DNA of 64,000 bases, taken from contig JAPDFW010000084.1 of the NCBI GenBank assembly GCA_028826165.1, forward strand, positions 152,001 through 216,000. Reading direction: 5' to 3'. Made by a program: the position numbers and the translations under genes. The notes under the pieces were generated by a model that saw only the letters and a list, made by a program, of their open reading frames with translations, was not told the origin of the DNA and made no database searches. Shown in pieces: positions 40,176-50,263 of this stretch. This stretch comes from Anaeramoeba ignava. Taxonomy: Eukaryota; Metamonada; Anaeramoebidae. Numbering within the stretch: position 1 is the stretch's first letter; each line of letters begins with the position of its first letter.

Positions 40176-41774
40176 CTATTTTCGATTTGGACTTTCTTTT
40201 CCTTTTATTTCCACTTTTCTTTTACCATTATTTTGAACTAAATCCACTTTTTGTTCTGTATTTTGTTCTGTATTTTGAATAATTGGATATTTTGGGAAAT
40301 TTTTTTCTAAAGAAAATGCATCTTTTCTTTTTTGACGTTTTTTTAAAAATGATTCATTTTGATTTTGATTTTGATTTTGAATTTGAATTTGAATTTGATT
40401 TTTTGAGGAATTAATTCGTTCAAAAAGTTCATCTATTTTTGTAAAATTTTGTTGATTTCGTGCAAAATTTCTATGATTTTCATTAATGAGATGATTATCA
40501 TAATTTTTGAATCTAGAATTACAATTTTCACAAAAACCATTTCCTTTAATTTTCTTTTTTTTTTTTCTAATTTTTTTTGTGTTATTTTTTAATGATTGAG
40601 TTGTCCAATTTTGATCACGAGGTTTAGAATTCTTTGAAAGAAATTGTTGAATATCAGGAAGTTTTTCATATTCTTGATAAAAAGGTTTACAAATATATCC
40701 TGTATCTAAAATGTATATAAAAGATTTTGGAATATCTCTAGAACTTTGATTTTGGTTTGAAACATTGCTATTATTATTATTATTTAAAGGATTTTCAAGT
40801 TCTGCTAATTTTCTGTTTAACCAATAATTAAGTTTATCAACAAAATAGGTTTTATATTTTAAAGGTTTGTTTTTTATTGGAGATTGAGAATCATTTTCAA
40901 TATTTGTAGATGAAAAATTTATGGAGTTATTTAAGGAATTATTGAAGGAATTATTGAAGGAATTATTGAAGGAATTATTGAAGGAATTATTGAAGGAATT
41001 ATTGAAGGAATTATTGAAGGAATTATTGAAGGAATTGATTTATATTTTTAATTTGAATTTGAATTTGATTTAGAAATTGATTTTGATTTTGATTTTGATT
41101 TTGATTTAGAAATTGATTTTGATTTTGATTTTGATTTTGATTTTGATTTAGAAATTGATTTTGATTTTGATTTTGATTTTGATTTAGAAATTGATTTTGA
41201 TTTTGATTTTGATTTTGATTTTGATTTTGATTTATATTCTGATTTCGATTTATATTTTGATTTTGATTTATAAATTGATTTTTATTTTTATTTTGATTTT
41301 GATTTTGGTTTTGGTTTTGATTTTGATTTTTGATTTCGATTTTGATTTTGATTTTGATTTTGATTTTGATTTTGATTTTGATTTTTGATTTTGATTTTGA
41401 TTTTGATTTTGATTTATATTCTGATTTTGATTTATATTTTGATTTTGATTTATAAATTGATTTTGATTTTGATTTTGATTTAGAAATTGATTTTCATTTT
41501 CATTTTGATTTTGATTTTTGGATAAATTTTGTCCTTGAAATTCTTCTTGATTTGATGATGTTTGAAAAATTTTATTTGGTGAATCGGCACTCTTAGTTGG
41601 AGTTGAAACACTAATATTTCGATTATTTTTATCTTTGATGTAAAATCTCACTTCTTGTGTTAAAGTTTGTGATACTTTTCCTCCAACTTTTATAATGTTT
41701 TTTTCTAATTGTGCTTTTAAAACTTCATCCTGAATATCAAGATAAAATACTTTTTGTTTTGGATGTCTTTTCAT
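40176..41774 (-). CDS. DBF4: DBF4-like regulatory subunit of the Cdc7 kinase (DDK)
   Basis: The three conserved DBF4 motifs are all present on the minus strand. Motif N (BRCT-like) opens the protein: KQKVFYLDIQDEVLKAQLEK followed by IIKVGGKVSQTLTQEV. Motif M is PKSFIYILDTGYICKPFYQE (about 40670-40735). Motif C is the CCHH zinc finger FCENCNSRFKNYDNH then LINENHRNFARNQQNF and KIDELFER (about 40430-40545). DBF4 binds and activates Cdc7 to phosphorylate MCM subunits at origin firing. The ends are clear: ATG at 41774 and TAG at 40176. Between about 41035 and 41520 the gene passes through a TTTTGA-type tract that codes for Asn-Gln repeats; extra bases there move the frame through Lys-Ser and Lys-Ile readings, and the last shift falls near 41025-41045. 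No GT donor exists inside the tract, so an intron does not explain it. Indels in the microsatellite are the likely cause. The exact joined protein is uncertain. Confidence 0.8.
41060..41520. repeat. TTTTGA microsatellite in the DBF4 coding region (Asn-Gln tract)
   Basis: About 460 bases of GATTTT units, with TAGAAATT and TATATTC interruptions, lie inside DBF4. On the minus strand most of it reads Asn-Gln in one frame, with extra A/T residues near 41331 and 41390 that change the frame. A separate octet of GAAGGAATTATT units at 40930-41035 codes for Asn-Asn-Ser-Phe repeats. Confidence 0.85.
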
Positions 41775-42135
41775 TAATTGATTTAATTTAAAAAATGAAA
41801 AAAATTTTTTTTTTTGAAGTATTTAAGTTTTTATGTGAAATTTTATTAAATCAAAAACGAAAAAATGAAAAAATGAAAAAAGGAAAAATGAAAAAAAAAT
41901 TTTTTTTAATAATTTCTTTTTAATCTTTTCTTTTTTTAAAAAGGAAAAGGAAAAGGAAAAGAAAAAGAAAACAAAAGAAAAAAGAAAAAATCATTTCATT
42001 TCAATCATTTTTATTATTGTTATTGTTATTCTCAAATTAATTTAAATTTGAATTAAAAATTTGAATTAAAAATTTGATTTAATTTCCCAAAAAAAAAATT
42101 CAATCAAAAAAAAATCAAAAAAAAAAGTGGATGTT

Positions 42136-43668
42136 TTAATTGCAAAGTTCTTTTAAAACATTTTCAATAATTTCAGCTCCTTCATCAACATGTTTTTTTT
42201 CTAAAATCAAAGGTGGTCTAAATCTAATACTTGTTGGTCCACTTCCAAGAAGAATTAATGATTTACTTTTGCATAACTCTGAAAATTTATCTCTTAAGGC
42301 AGAATTAGGTAAATCAAAAGCACAAAATAATCCTTTTCCTCTTGTATTACTTAAAAGAGTTGGATATTTCTTTTGTAATTCAAGTAATTTTTGAAGTAAA
42401 TATTTTCCAACTTTATCTGCATTTTCAACTAATTTATCTTCTTCAATAATTTCAAGAATTCTTGTTGCTCTAACCATATCAACAATATTACCTGCCCATG
42501 TTGAATCAATTCTTTCAAAATGTAAAAATACATGATCTTCAACTTCAAGGCATTTCTGAGTTGCCATTATTCCACAAACTTGAGTTTTTTTACCAAATGC
42601 AACAATATCAGGAACAATTCCATAATTTTGATATCCCCACATTTTACCAGTTAAACCTATTCCTGTTTGAACTTCATCAGAAATCATTAAGATTTCATTT
42701 TCTAATGTGATTTTTCTTAATTCTTGCATAAATTCAGGTCTGAAATGATTATCACCACCTGCTCCTTGAATTGGTTCTATTACCAAAGCAGCAATTTCAT
42801 CACTTGATTCTTTAATTGCATCTTTAATTTGTTTTAATTGCAATTTTTTCAGCTTCAATTACATTTTTTAAGTTTTCACCTTCAAGTGGAAATTTAACAA
42901 CAGGAGTTGAAATTCTTGGCCAATTAAATTGAGGAAAATATTTAGTTTTCCAAGGAGTTGTATTTGTTGTTGAACAATTATAACCAGATCTTCCATGAAA
43001 AGCTTTTTTAAAATGAATAACTTTTGAAGCTTCAATATTTTTTCCTTTTTCAATATTTTTCTTAGTTTTCCAATCAAAAGCAGTTTTCATAGCATTTTCA
43101 ACAGCAAGTGTCCCACCATCAATATAGAAGACTATTTTCAAAAACAAATCAGAATAATAAGAATAATTTAATAATTTAATAATTTAATAATTTAATAATT
43201 TAATAATTTAATAATAAGAATAATAATTTAATAATTTAATAATAAGAATAATTGAATAATAAAAATAATTGAATAATAAGAATAATCATTATTTTTTTGG
43301 ATTAAATGATTACCTTTTACAAATTCTTTTGGCATACAAACTCTTGCAAATGTTGCAACAAATTTAGCCATTTCTATTGTGTAAAACGAACAATTTGCAA
43401 CTTTTACTTGAGCAACTCTTGCTAAATCTTCTAAAACTTGTTTTTCTTTCATTTTTGGATGATTATATCCAATTGCCCATGATGCAAAAAATGAAAAGAA
43501 ATCAAGAAACTTTTTTTCTGTTTTTGAATCAAAGAAATAACAACCATCTGATCTTTCAAAATCAAAAACATAATCAAATCCTTGTAAAAGCATAAATTTT
43601 CCAATAACTTCATGAACAGTTTGAGGATTAATTTGTTCAACTTCTTCTTTTGTTAATCTTTTTGCCAT
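42136..43668 (-). CDS. lat: L-lysine 6-aminotransferase, copy 1 (frameshifted)
   Basis: Exons 43668-43314 and 43131-42136, joined in phase 1. The product is the same enzyme as copy 2 downstream in transcription order at 44981-46484. It is a PLP-dependent class III aminotransferase moving the epsilon-amino group of lysine to 2-oxoglutarate. The active-site block FGKKTQVCGIMATQ and the FHGRSGYNCSTTNTTPWKTK substrate region are intact. One extra base near 42836-42837 (GTTTTAATTG where copy 2 has GTTTTATTG) puts the two halves of exon 2 in different frames; exon 2 is 996 bases against 995 in copy 2. The substitutions in the rest are mostly conservative and no other stop is present, so the gene either carries an assembly indel or was inactivated very recently. 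Differences from copy 2 concentrate around 42490-42570 and 42690-42740. Confidence 0.82.
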
Positions 43669-43816
43669 TATTATTGATAAATCAAAAAAAAATATAATAA
43701 TAATTATTAAAAAATAATGATTTGTTTAAAAAAAAATAATGAAGAAAAAAAAATATTTTGAGATTTTGAATTTCTTAAATATCCTTTTTTTTCTTTTTTT
43801 TTTTAATTTTTTTTTT

Positions 43817-43860
43817 AATGAGGAATTTTTCAATCTCCCCCAGTTATTTTAATTAATTTT
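43817..43860 (-). promoter_or_regulatory. Conserved upstream block of aminotransferase copy 1
   Basis: The block containing GAGGAATTTTTCAATCTCCC lies about 150-190 bases upstream of the copy 1 start and is repeated almost exactly upstream of copy 2 (46632-46675). A second shared block, TTTTACAAACTCCCC with flanks, lies at about 43985-44030 and 46865-46905. The CTCCCC core is striking in this composition. It may be a promoter element, or just unmutated duplicated flank. Confidence 0.4.
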
Positions 43861-44980
43861 AATTTTAATTTTAATTTATTATTAGATTTTCGATTTTTGT
43901 TTTCTTTTTAATTTTTATTGTTGTTTATTAATTGTTCATTTTATTTTTTCTGATCAGAACAGAAAAAAAAATTTTTTTTTTAAAAAGATATTTTACAAAC
44001 TCCCCAAAAAAGTTTTATTCTTTTTTAGAAAATAGTTTTTCTATTAAATTAAAAGATAATTTAATATTCAATTTTAATTTAAATTATTTTAATTGAATTA
44101 AATTTAATTTAATGTTGATCTTGAATTAATTTTAATTTAATTGATTTTATTTATTTGAATTAAATTATTTTAATTGATTTTAATCGAATTAAATGTTGAT
44201 CTTGAATTAATTTTAATTAAATTGATTTTTGGAAAATCTTTTTTTATTTATTCTATTTTAATAGATTTTAATCGAATTAAATTGAATTAAATGTTGATCT
44301 TGAATTAATTTTAATTTAAATTAATTTAAATTTTAATTAAAATTTATTAATTTAAATTTAATTTAATTTAAATTATTTTAATCGAATTAAATGTTGATCT
44401 TGAATTAATTTTAATTTAATTTAATTTAAATTTATTTTAATTGATTTTAATTGATTTTAATCGAATTAAATTGAATTTCCAAAAGAAAACAAAAGAAAAG
44501 AAAAGAAAAAATTTATTTTTTTTGACATAAATCGAGACTCCCTCAAATCTTACAAAAAAGCAAAAAAACAAAAAACAAACAAAAAAATTTTTTTTTTGAT
44601 CAATCACTTTTTTATTCATTCAAAAAAAAATAAATTTTGTTTTCCAATCATTTTCATAAGAAAAAACAATTCAAAAAGTTAAATTTTTTTGGTTGAAAAG
44701 TAAATTAATTAACTTATGAAGATGATTAAAAAACAAATTTAATGAAATTGTAAATTGTATTTTTCTTTCTACAGTTGAAGATTAACAAAGAAAGAAGTGT
44801 GAATGAAAATCAGAAAAAAAAATACAAAATAGGAATAACTTGTTGTTGAATAATTTTTTATTAAAGGAATTCAAAAAAAAAAAGCTAAAAAAAAAGGTTT
44901 GAACAAAAATTCCTTTAAAAGGAGTTAAAATGAAAAAAAAAATTCAATCAAAAAAAAATCAAAAAAAAAAAGTGGATGTT
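43861..44980. other. AT-rich spacer between the two aminotransferase copies
   Basis: About 1.1 kb with no supported gene. It contains four or five imperfect copies of a unit with AATTAAATGTTGATCTTGAA (44100-44410), and, just before copy 2 ends, the sequence AAATTCAATCAAAAAAAAAT that also follows copy 1 (42095-42125). So the duplicated segment includes at least 45 bases of 3' flank. Confidence 0.6.
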
Positions 44981-46484
44981 TTAATTGCAAAGTTCTTTTA
45001 AAACATTTTCAATAATTTCAGCTCCTTCATCAACATGTTTGTTTTCTAAAATCAAAGGTGGTCTAAATCTAATACTTGTTGGTCCACTTCCAAGAAGAAT
45101 TAATGATTTACTTTTGCATAATTGTTTAAATTTATCTCTTAAAGCAGAATTAGGTAAATCAAAAGCACAAAATAATCCTTTTCCTCTTGTATTACTTAAA
45201 AGAGTTGGATATTTCTTTTGTAATTCAAGTAATTTTTGAAGTAAATATTTTCCAACTTTATCTGCATTTTCAACTAATTTATCTTCTTCAATAATTTCAA
45301 GAATTCTTGTTGCTCTAACCATATCAACAATATTACCTGCCCATGTTGAATCAATTCTTTCATGATGTAAAAACACATTATCTTCAACATCAAGACATCT
45401 GTCAGTTACTATTATTCCACAAACTTGTGCCTTTTTACCAAATGCAACAATATCAGGAACAATTCCATAATTTTGATATCCCCACATTTTACCAGTTAAA
45501 CCTATTCCTGTTTGAACTTCATCACAAACCATCATAATATCATTTTCTAATGTGATTTTTCTTAATTCTTGAATAAATTCAGGTCTGAAATGATTATCAC
45601 CACCTGCTCCTTGAATTGGTTCTATTAATAATGCAGCAATTTCATCACTTGATTCTTTAATTGCATCTTTAATTTGTTTTATTGCAATTTTTTCAGCTTC
45701 AATTACATTTTTTAAGTTTTCACCTTCAAGTGGGAATTTAACAACAGGAGTTGAAATTCTTGGCCAATTAAATTGAGGGAAATATTTAGTTTTCCAAGGA
45801 GTTGTATTTGTTGTTGAACAATTATAACCAGATCTTCCATGAAAAGCTTTTTTGAAATGAATAACTTTTGAAGCTTCAATATTTTTTCCATTTTCAATGT
45901 TTTTCTTAGTTTTCCAATCAAAAGCAGTTTTCATAGCATTTTCAACAGCAAGTGTTCCACCATCAATGAAGAAGACTATTTTCAAAAACAAATCAGAATA
46001 ATAAGAATAATAAGAATAATTTAATAATTTAATAATTTAATAATTTAATAATTTAATAATAAGAATAATTGAATAAGAATAATTGAATAATTAGAATAAT
46101 CATTATTTTTTTTTGGATTAAATGATTACCTTTTACAAATTCTTTTGGCATACAAACTCTTGCAAATGTTGCAACAAATTTAGCCATTTCTATTGTATAG
46201 ATTCCTGAATTTGCAACTTTTACTTGAGAAACTCTTGCTAAATCTTCTAGAACTTGTTTTTCTTTCATTTTTGGATGATTATATCCAATTGCCCATGATG
46301 CAAAAAATGAAAAGAAATCAAGAAACTTCTTTTCTGTTTTTGAATCAAAGAAATAACAACCATCTGATCTTTCAAAATCAAAAACATAATCAAATCCTTG
46401 TAAAAGCATAAATTTTCCAATAACTTCATGAACAGTTTGAGGATTAATTTGGTCAACTTCTTCTTTTGTTAATCTTTTTGTCAT
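44981..46484 (-). CDS. lat: L-lysine 6-aminotransferase (lysine epsilon-aminotransferase), copy 2, intact
   Basis: Exons 46484-46130 and 45975-44981 join in phase 1 to give 449 residues, the usual length of bacterial LAT. The enzyme converts lysine and 2-oxoglutarate to 2-aminoadipate 6-semialdehyde (which cyclises to P6C) and glutamate, using PLP. Landmarks: FFASWAIGYNHPKMKE near residue 60, FFIDGGTLAVENAMKTAFDW, the AFHGRSGYNCSTTNTTPWKT region, IEPIQGAGGDNHFRPEF, the cofactor-contacting CDEVQTGIGLTGKMWGYQ, and the Schiff-base Lys300 in VAFGKKAQVCG. Then DSTWAGNIVDMVRATRILE and SIRFRPPLILE. This LAT family is bacterial and rare in eukaryotes, where lysine usually enters the saccharopine route. 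The single intron (46129-45976) lies at the same place as in copy 1, after EFVK. Transfer from a bacterium, intron gain, then tandem duplication is the simplest order. Confidence 0.93.
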
Positions 46485-46675
46485 TATTATTGATAAATCA
46501 AAAAAATATAATAATAATTATTAAAAAATAATGATTTGTTTAAAAAAAATAATGAAGAAAAAAAATATTATTTTGAGATTTTGAATTTCTTAAATATCCT
46601 TTTTTTCTTTTTTTTTTTAAATTTTTTTTTTATGAGGAATTTTTCAATCTCCCCCAGTTATTTTAATTAATTTTT

Positions 46676-47189
46676 AATTTTTAATTTTAATTATGATCCT
46701 TTTTTTTTATTTATTTTTATTATTAAATTAATATTAGATTTTGGGATTTTCCTTCTTAATTTAATAATTTAAATAATATTTATTTTTTTGTTGTTTATTA
46801 ATTGTTCATTTTATGATCAAAAAAAGAAAAGAACAGAAAAAAAAAAATTTTTTTTTTAAAAAGATATTTTACAAACTCCCCAAAAAAGTTTTATTCTTTT
46901 TTAAATAAGAAAATAGTATGAGTAATATTCTATTTTAATTTAAATTTTTAATTTTTAATTTAAATTATTTTTAAAAAAAAGAATTATTGTTCGAATTTAG
47001 TAAAATAAATTGATTTTTGAAACTCCCCAAAAAAAAATAAATTTAATTAAAAAAAAATTTCACAATTTAAACTTACAATAATTATCTATTTCTGTTTTTA
47101 TAATGATTTCTCTGATTAATGTTTATTAAATCTTCTTTGAAAAAAATAAATAAAATTTAAATTAATTTGGGGTAAAAAATAAATTGAAA
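46676..47189. other. AT-rich upstream region of aminotransferase copy 2
   Basis: No gene is visible. The segment holds the second shared upstream block (TTTTACAAACTCCCC, about 46865-46905), a further GAAACTCCCCAAAAAAA at 47020-47036, and unstructured A/T sequence running into the satellite. Confidence 0.5.
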
Positions 47190-48700
47190 GTTTGAAAAAT
47201 ATTCTTAAAGAATTTTGTTTTAATTTTGATTGTAAATTAAGAATTGATTTTAATTTTGAATTTCAATTTTAATTTAGTATTGGGAATTTGCTTATTAATT
47301 TAGATTTATTAATTTTTTTTTGGATTATTCAAAAATAAATAAACAAAATGATCTTAAAAAATAATTTATAAATTTTGCTTTTTAATTTTGATTTTAAATT
47401 AAGAATTGATTTTGAATTGAATTTCAATTTTAATTTAGTGTTGGGAATTTGTTTATTAATTTAGATTTATTAATTTTTTTTTGGATTATCTAAAAATAAA
47501 TAAACAAAATGATCTTAAAAAATATTCTTAAAGAATTTTGCTTTAATTTTGATTTTAAATTAAGAATTGATTTTAAATTTTAATTTAGTGTTGAGAATTT
47601 GTTTATTAATTGTAGATTTATTAATTTTTTTGGATTATCTAAAAATAAATAAACAAAATGATCTTAAAAAATAATTTATAAATTTTGCTTTTTAATTTTT
47701 ATTGTAAATTAAGAATTGATTTTGAATTTAAATTAAGAATTGATTTTAAATTTTAATTTAATGTTGGGAATTTGCTTATTGATTGTAGATTTATTAATTT
47801 TTTTGGATTATTCAAAAATAAATAAACAAAATGATCTTAAAAAATATTCTTAAAGAATTTTGCTTTTTAATTTTTATTTTAAATTAAGAATTGATTTTGA
47901 TTTGAATTTTAATTTAAATTTTAATTTAAATTTTAATTTAATGTTGGGAATTTGCTTATTAATTTAGATTTATTAATTTTTTTTTGAATTATTCAAAAAT
48001 AAATAAACAAAATGATCTTAAAGAATATTTTATAAATTTTGCTTTTTAATTTTTATTGTAAATTAAGAATTGATTTTGAATTTGAATTTCAATTTTAATT
48101 TAGTGTTGGGAATTTGTTTATTAATTTAGATTTATTAATTTTTTTTTGGATTATCTAAAAATAAATAAACAAAATGATCCTAAAAATAATTTATAAATTT
48201 TGCTTTTTAATTTTTATTGTAAATTAAGAATTGATTTTAAATTTTAATTTAGTGTTGGGAATTTATTTATTAATTGTAGATTTATTAATTTTTTTTTGAA
48301 TTATCTAAAAATAAATAAACAAAATGATCTTAAAAAATATTCTTAAAGAATTTTGCTACTTTAATTTTGATTTTAAATTAAGAATTGATTTTAAATTTTA
48401 ATTTAGTGTTGAGAATTTGTTTATTAATTGTAGATTTATTAATTTTTTTTGATTATCTAAAAATAAATAAACAAAATGATCCTAAAAAATATTCTTAAAG
48501 AATTTTGCTTTTTTAATTTTTATTTTAAATTAAGAATTGATTTTGATTTGATTTTGATTTAAATTTTAATTTAATTTGAGAATTTGATTTTATTTAATTT
48601 AGATTTATTAATTTTTGATTATCTAAATTTAAATTTGAAAAATGATTTAAAGAATAATTTATAAATTTTGCTTTTTAATTTTTATTTTAAATTAAGAATT
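47190..48700. repeat. Satellite with a 150-180 bp unit, about 9 copies
   Basis: The words AATAAATAAACAAAATGATC, TTTTGCTTTTTAATTTTTAT, TTAAGAATTGATTTT and AGTGTTGGGAATTTG return in the same order about every 150-180 bases. Copies of the first word start near 47336, 47494, 47642, 47816, 47996, 48158, 48308 and 48462, with a decayed copy near 48620. Units alternate between AATAATTTATAAATTTTGC and AATATTCTTAAAGAATTTTGC, so a dimeric higher-order unit is possible. No reading frame is conserved across the copies. Confidence 0.88.
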
Positions 48701-48704
48701 TGAT

Positions 48705-50262
48705 TTTGATTTTTGATTTTGATTTTAATTTAGTGTTGGGAATTTGATTTTGATTTTTGATTTTGATTTTAATTTAGTGTTGGGAATTTGATTTTGATTT
48801 TAATTTTGATTTTTATTAATTTTTGGATTATTTAAATTAAAATGATTTTGATTAAAAATTTTGATTTTTAAATTTTGCTTTTTAATTTTTATTGTAAAAT
48901 TAAGATTTGATTTTGATTTTGATTTAGATTTTTGATTTTTGATTTTGATTTTGATTTTGATTTTGATTTTGATTTTGATTTTGATTTTGATTTTGATTTA
49001 GATTTTGATTTTGATTTTGATTTTGATTTTGATTTTGATTTTGATTTTGATTTTGATTTTGATTTTGATTTTGATTTTGATTTTGATTTTTAGATTTTGA
49101 TTTAGATTTTGATTTTGATTTTGATTTTGATTTTGATTTTGATTTTGATTTTTGATTTGATTTTGAGTTTAGATTTTGATTTTTGATTTTGATTTTGATT
49201 TTTGATTTTGATTTTGATTTTGATTTTGATTTTGATTTTGATTTTGATTTTGGATTTGATTTTGATTTTGATTTTGATTTTGATTTTGATTTTGATTTTG
49301 ATTTTGATTTTGATTTTGATTTGGATTTTGATTTTGATTTTGATTTTGATTTTGATTTTGATTTTGATTTTGATTTTGATTTTGATTTTGATTTTGATTT
49401 TGATTTTGATTTTTTTGATTTTGATTTTCATTTTTGATTTTCATTTGATTTTTGATTTTTATTTTGATTTTGATTTTGATTTTGATTTTGATTTTGATTT
49501 TGATTTTGATTTTGATTTTGATTTTGATTTTGATTTTGATTTTGATTTTGATTTTGATTTTGATTTTGATTTTGATTTTGATTTTGATTTTAGATTTTGA
49601 TTTTGATTTTGATTTTGATTTTTGATTTTGATTTTGATTTTTGATTTTGATTTTAGATTTTTGATTTTGATTTTGATTTTTGATTTTTGATTTTGATTTT
49701 GATTTTGATTTTTGATTTTGATTTTTGATTTTGATTTTTGATTTTTGATTTTTGATTTTTGATTTTGATTTTGATTTTGATTTTGATTTTGATTTTGATT
49801 TTGATTTTGATTTTGATTTTGATTTTGATTTGATTTTAGATTTTGATTTTGATTTTGATTTTGATTTTGATTTAGATTTTGATTTTGATTTTGATTTTAA
49901 TTTAGATTTTGATTTAGATTTTGATTTTGATTTTGATTTAGATTTAGATTTTGATTTTGATTTTGATTTTGATTTAGATTTTGATTTTGATTTTGATTTT
50001 GATTTTGATTTTGATTTTGATTTTGATTTTGATTTTGATTTTGATTTTGATTTTGATTTTGATTTTGATTTTGATTTTGATTTTGATTTTGATTTTCATT
50101 TTGATTTTGATTTTGATTTTGATTTTGATTTAGATTTTGATTTTGATTTAGATTTTGATTTAGATTTTGATTTTGATTTTGATTTTGATTTAGATTTAGA
50201 TTTTGATTTTGATTTTGATTTTGATTTTGATTTTGATTTTCATTTTCATATTGATTTTCATT
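48705..50262. repeat. 1.5-kb TTTTGA hexamer microsatellite
   Basis: Almost pure TTTTGA, with TTTAGA, TTTCAT and single-base length variants, between the satellite and the stop codon of the ubiquitin-like/RING/BTB gene. It gives long spurious frames on both strands (Asp-Phe, Ile-Leu, Asn-Gln, Lys-Ile). It starts within a base or two of the gene's stop codon, so it is probably transcribed as 3' UTR or acts as the spacer. Confidence 0.94.
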
Positions 50263-50263
50263 T

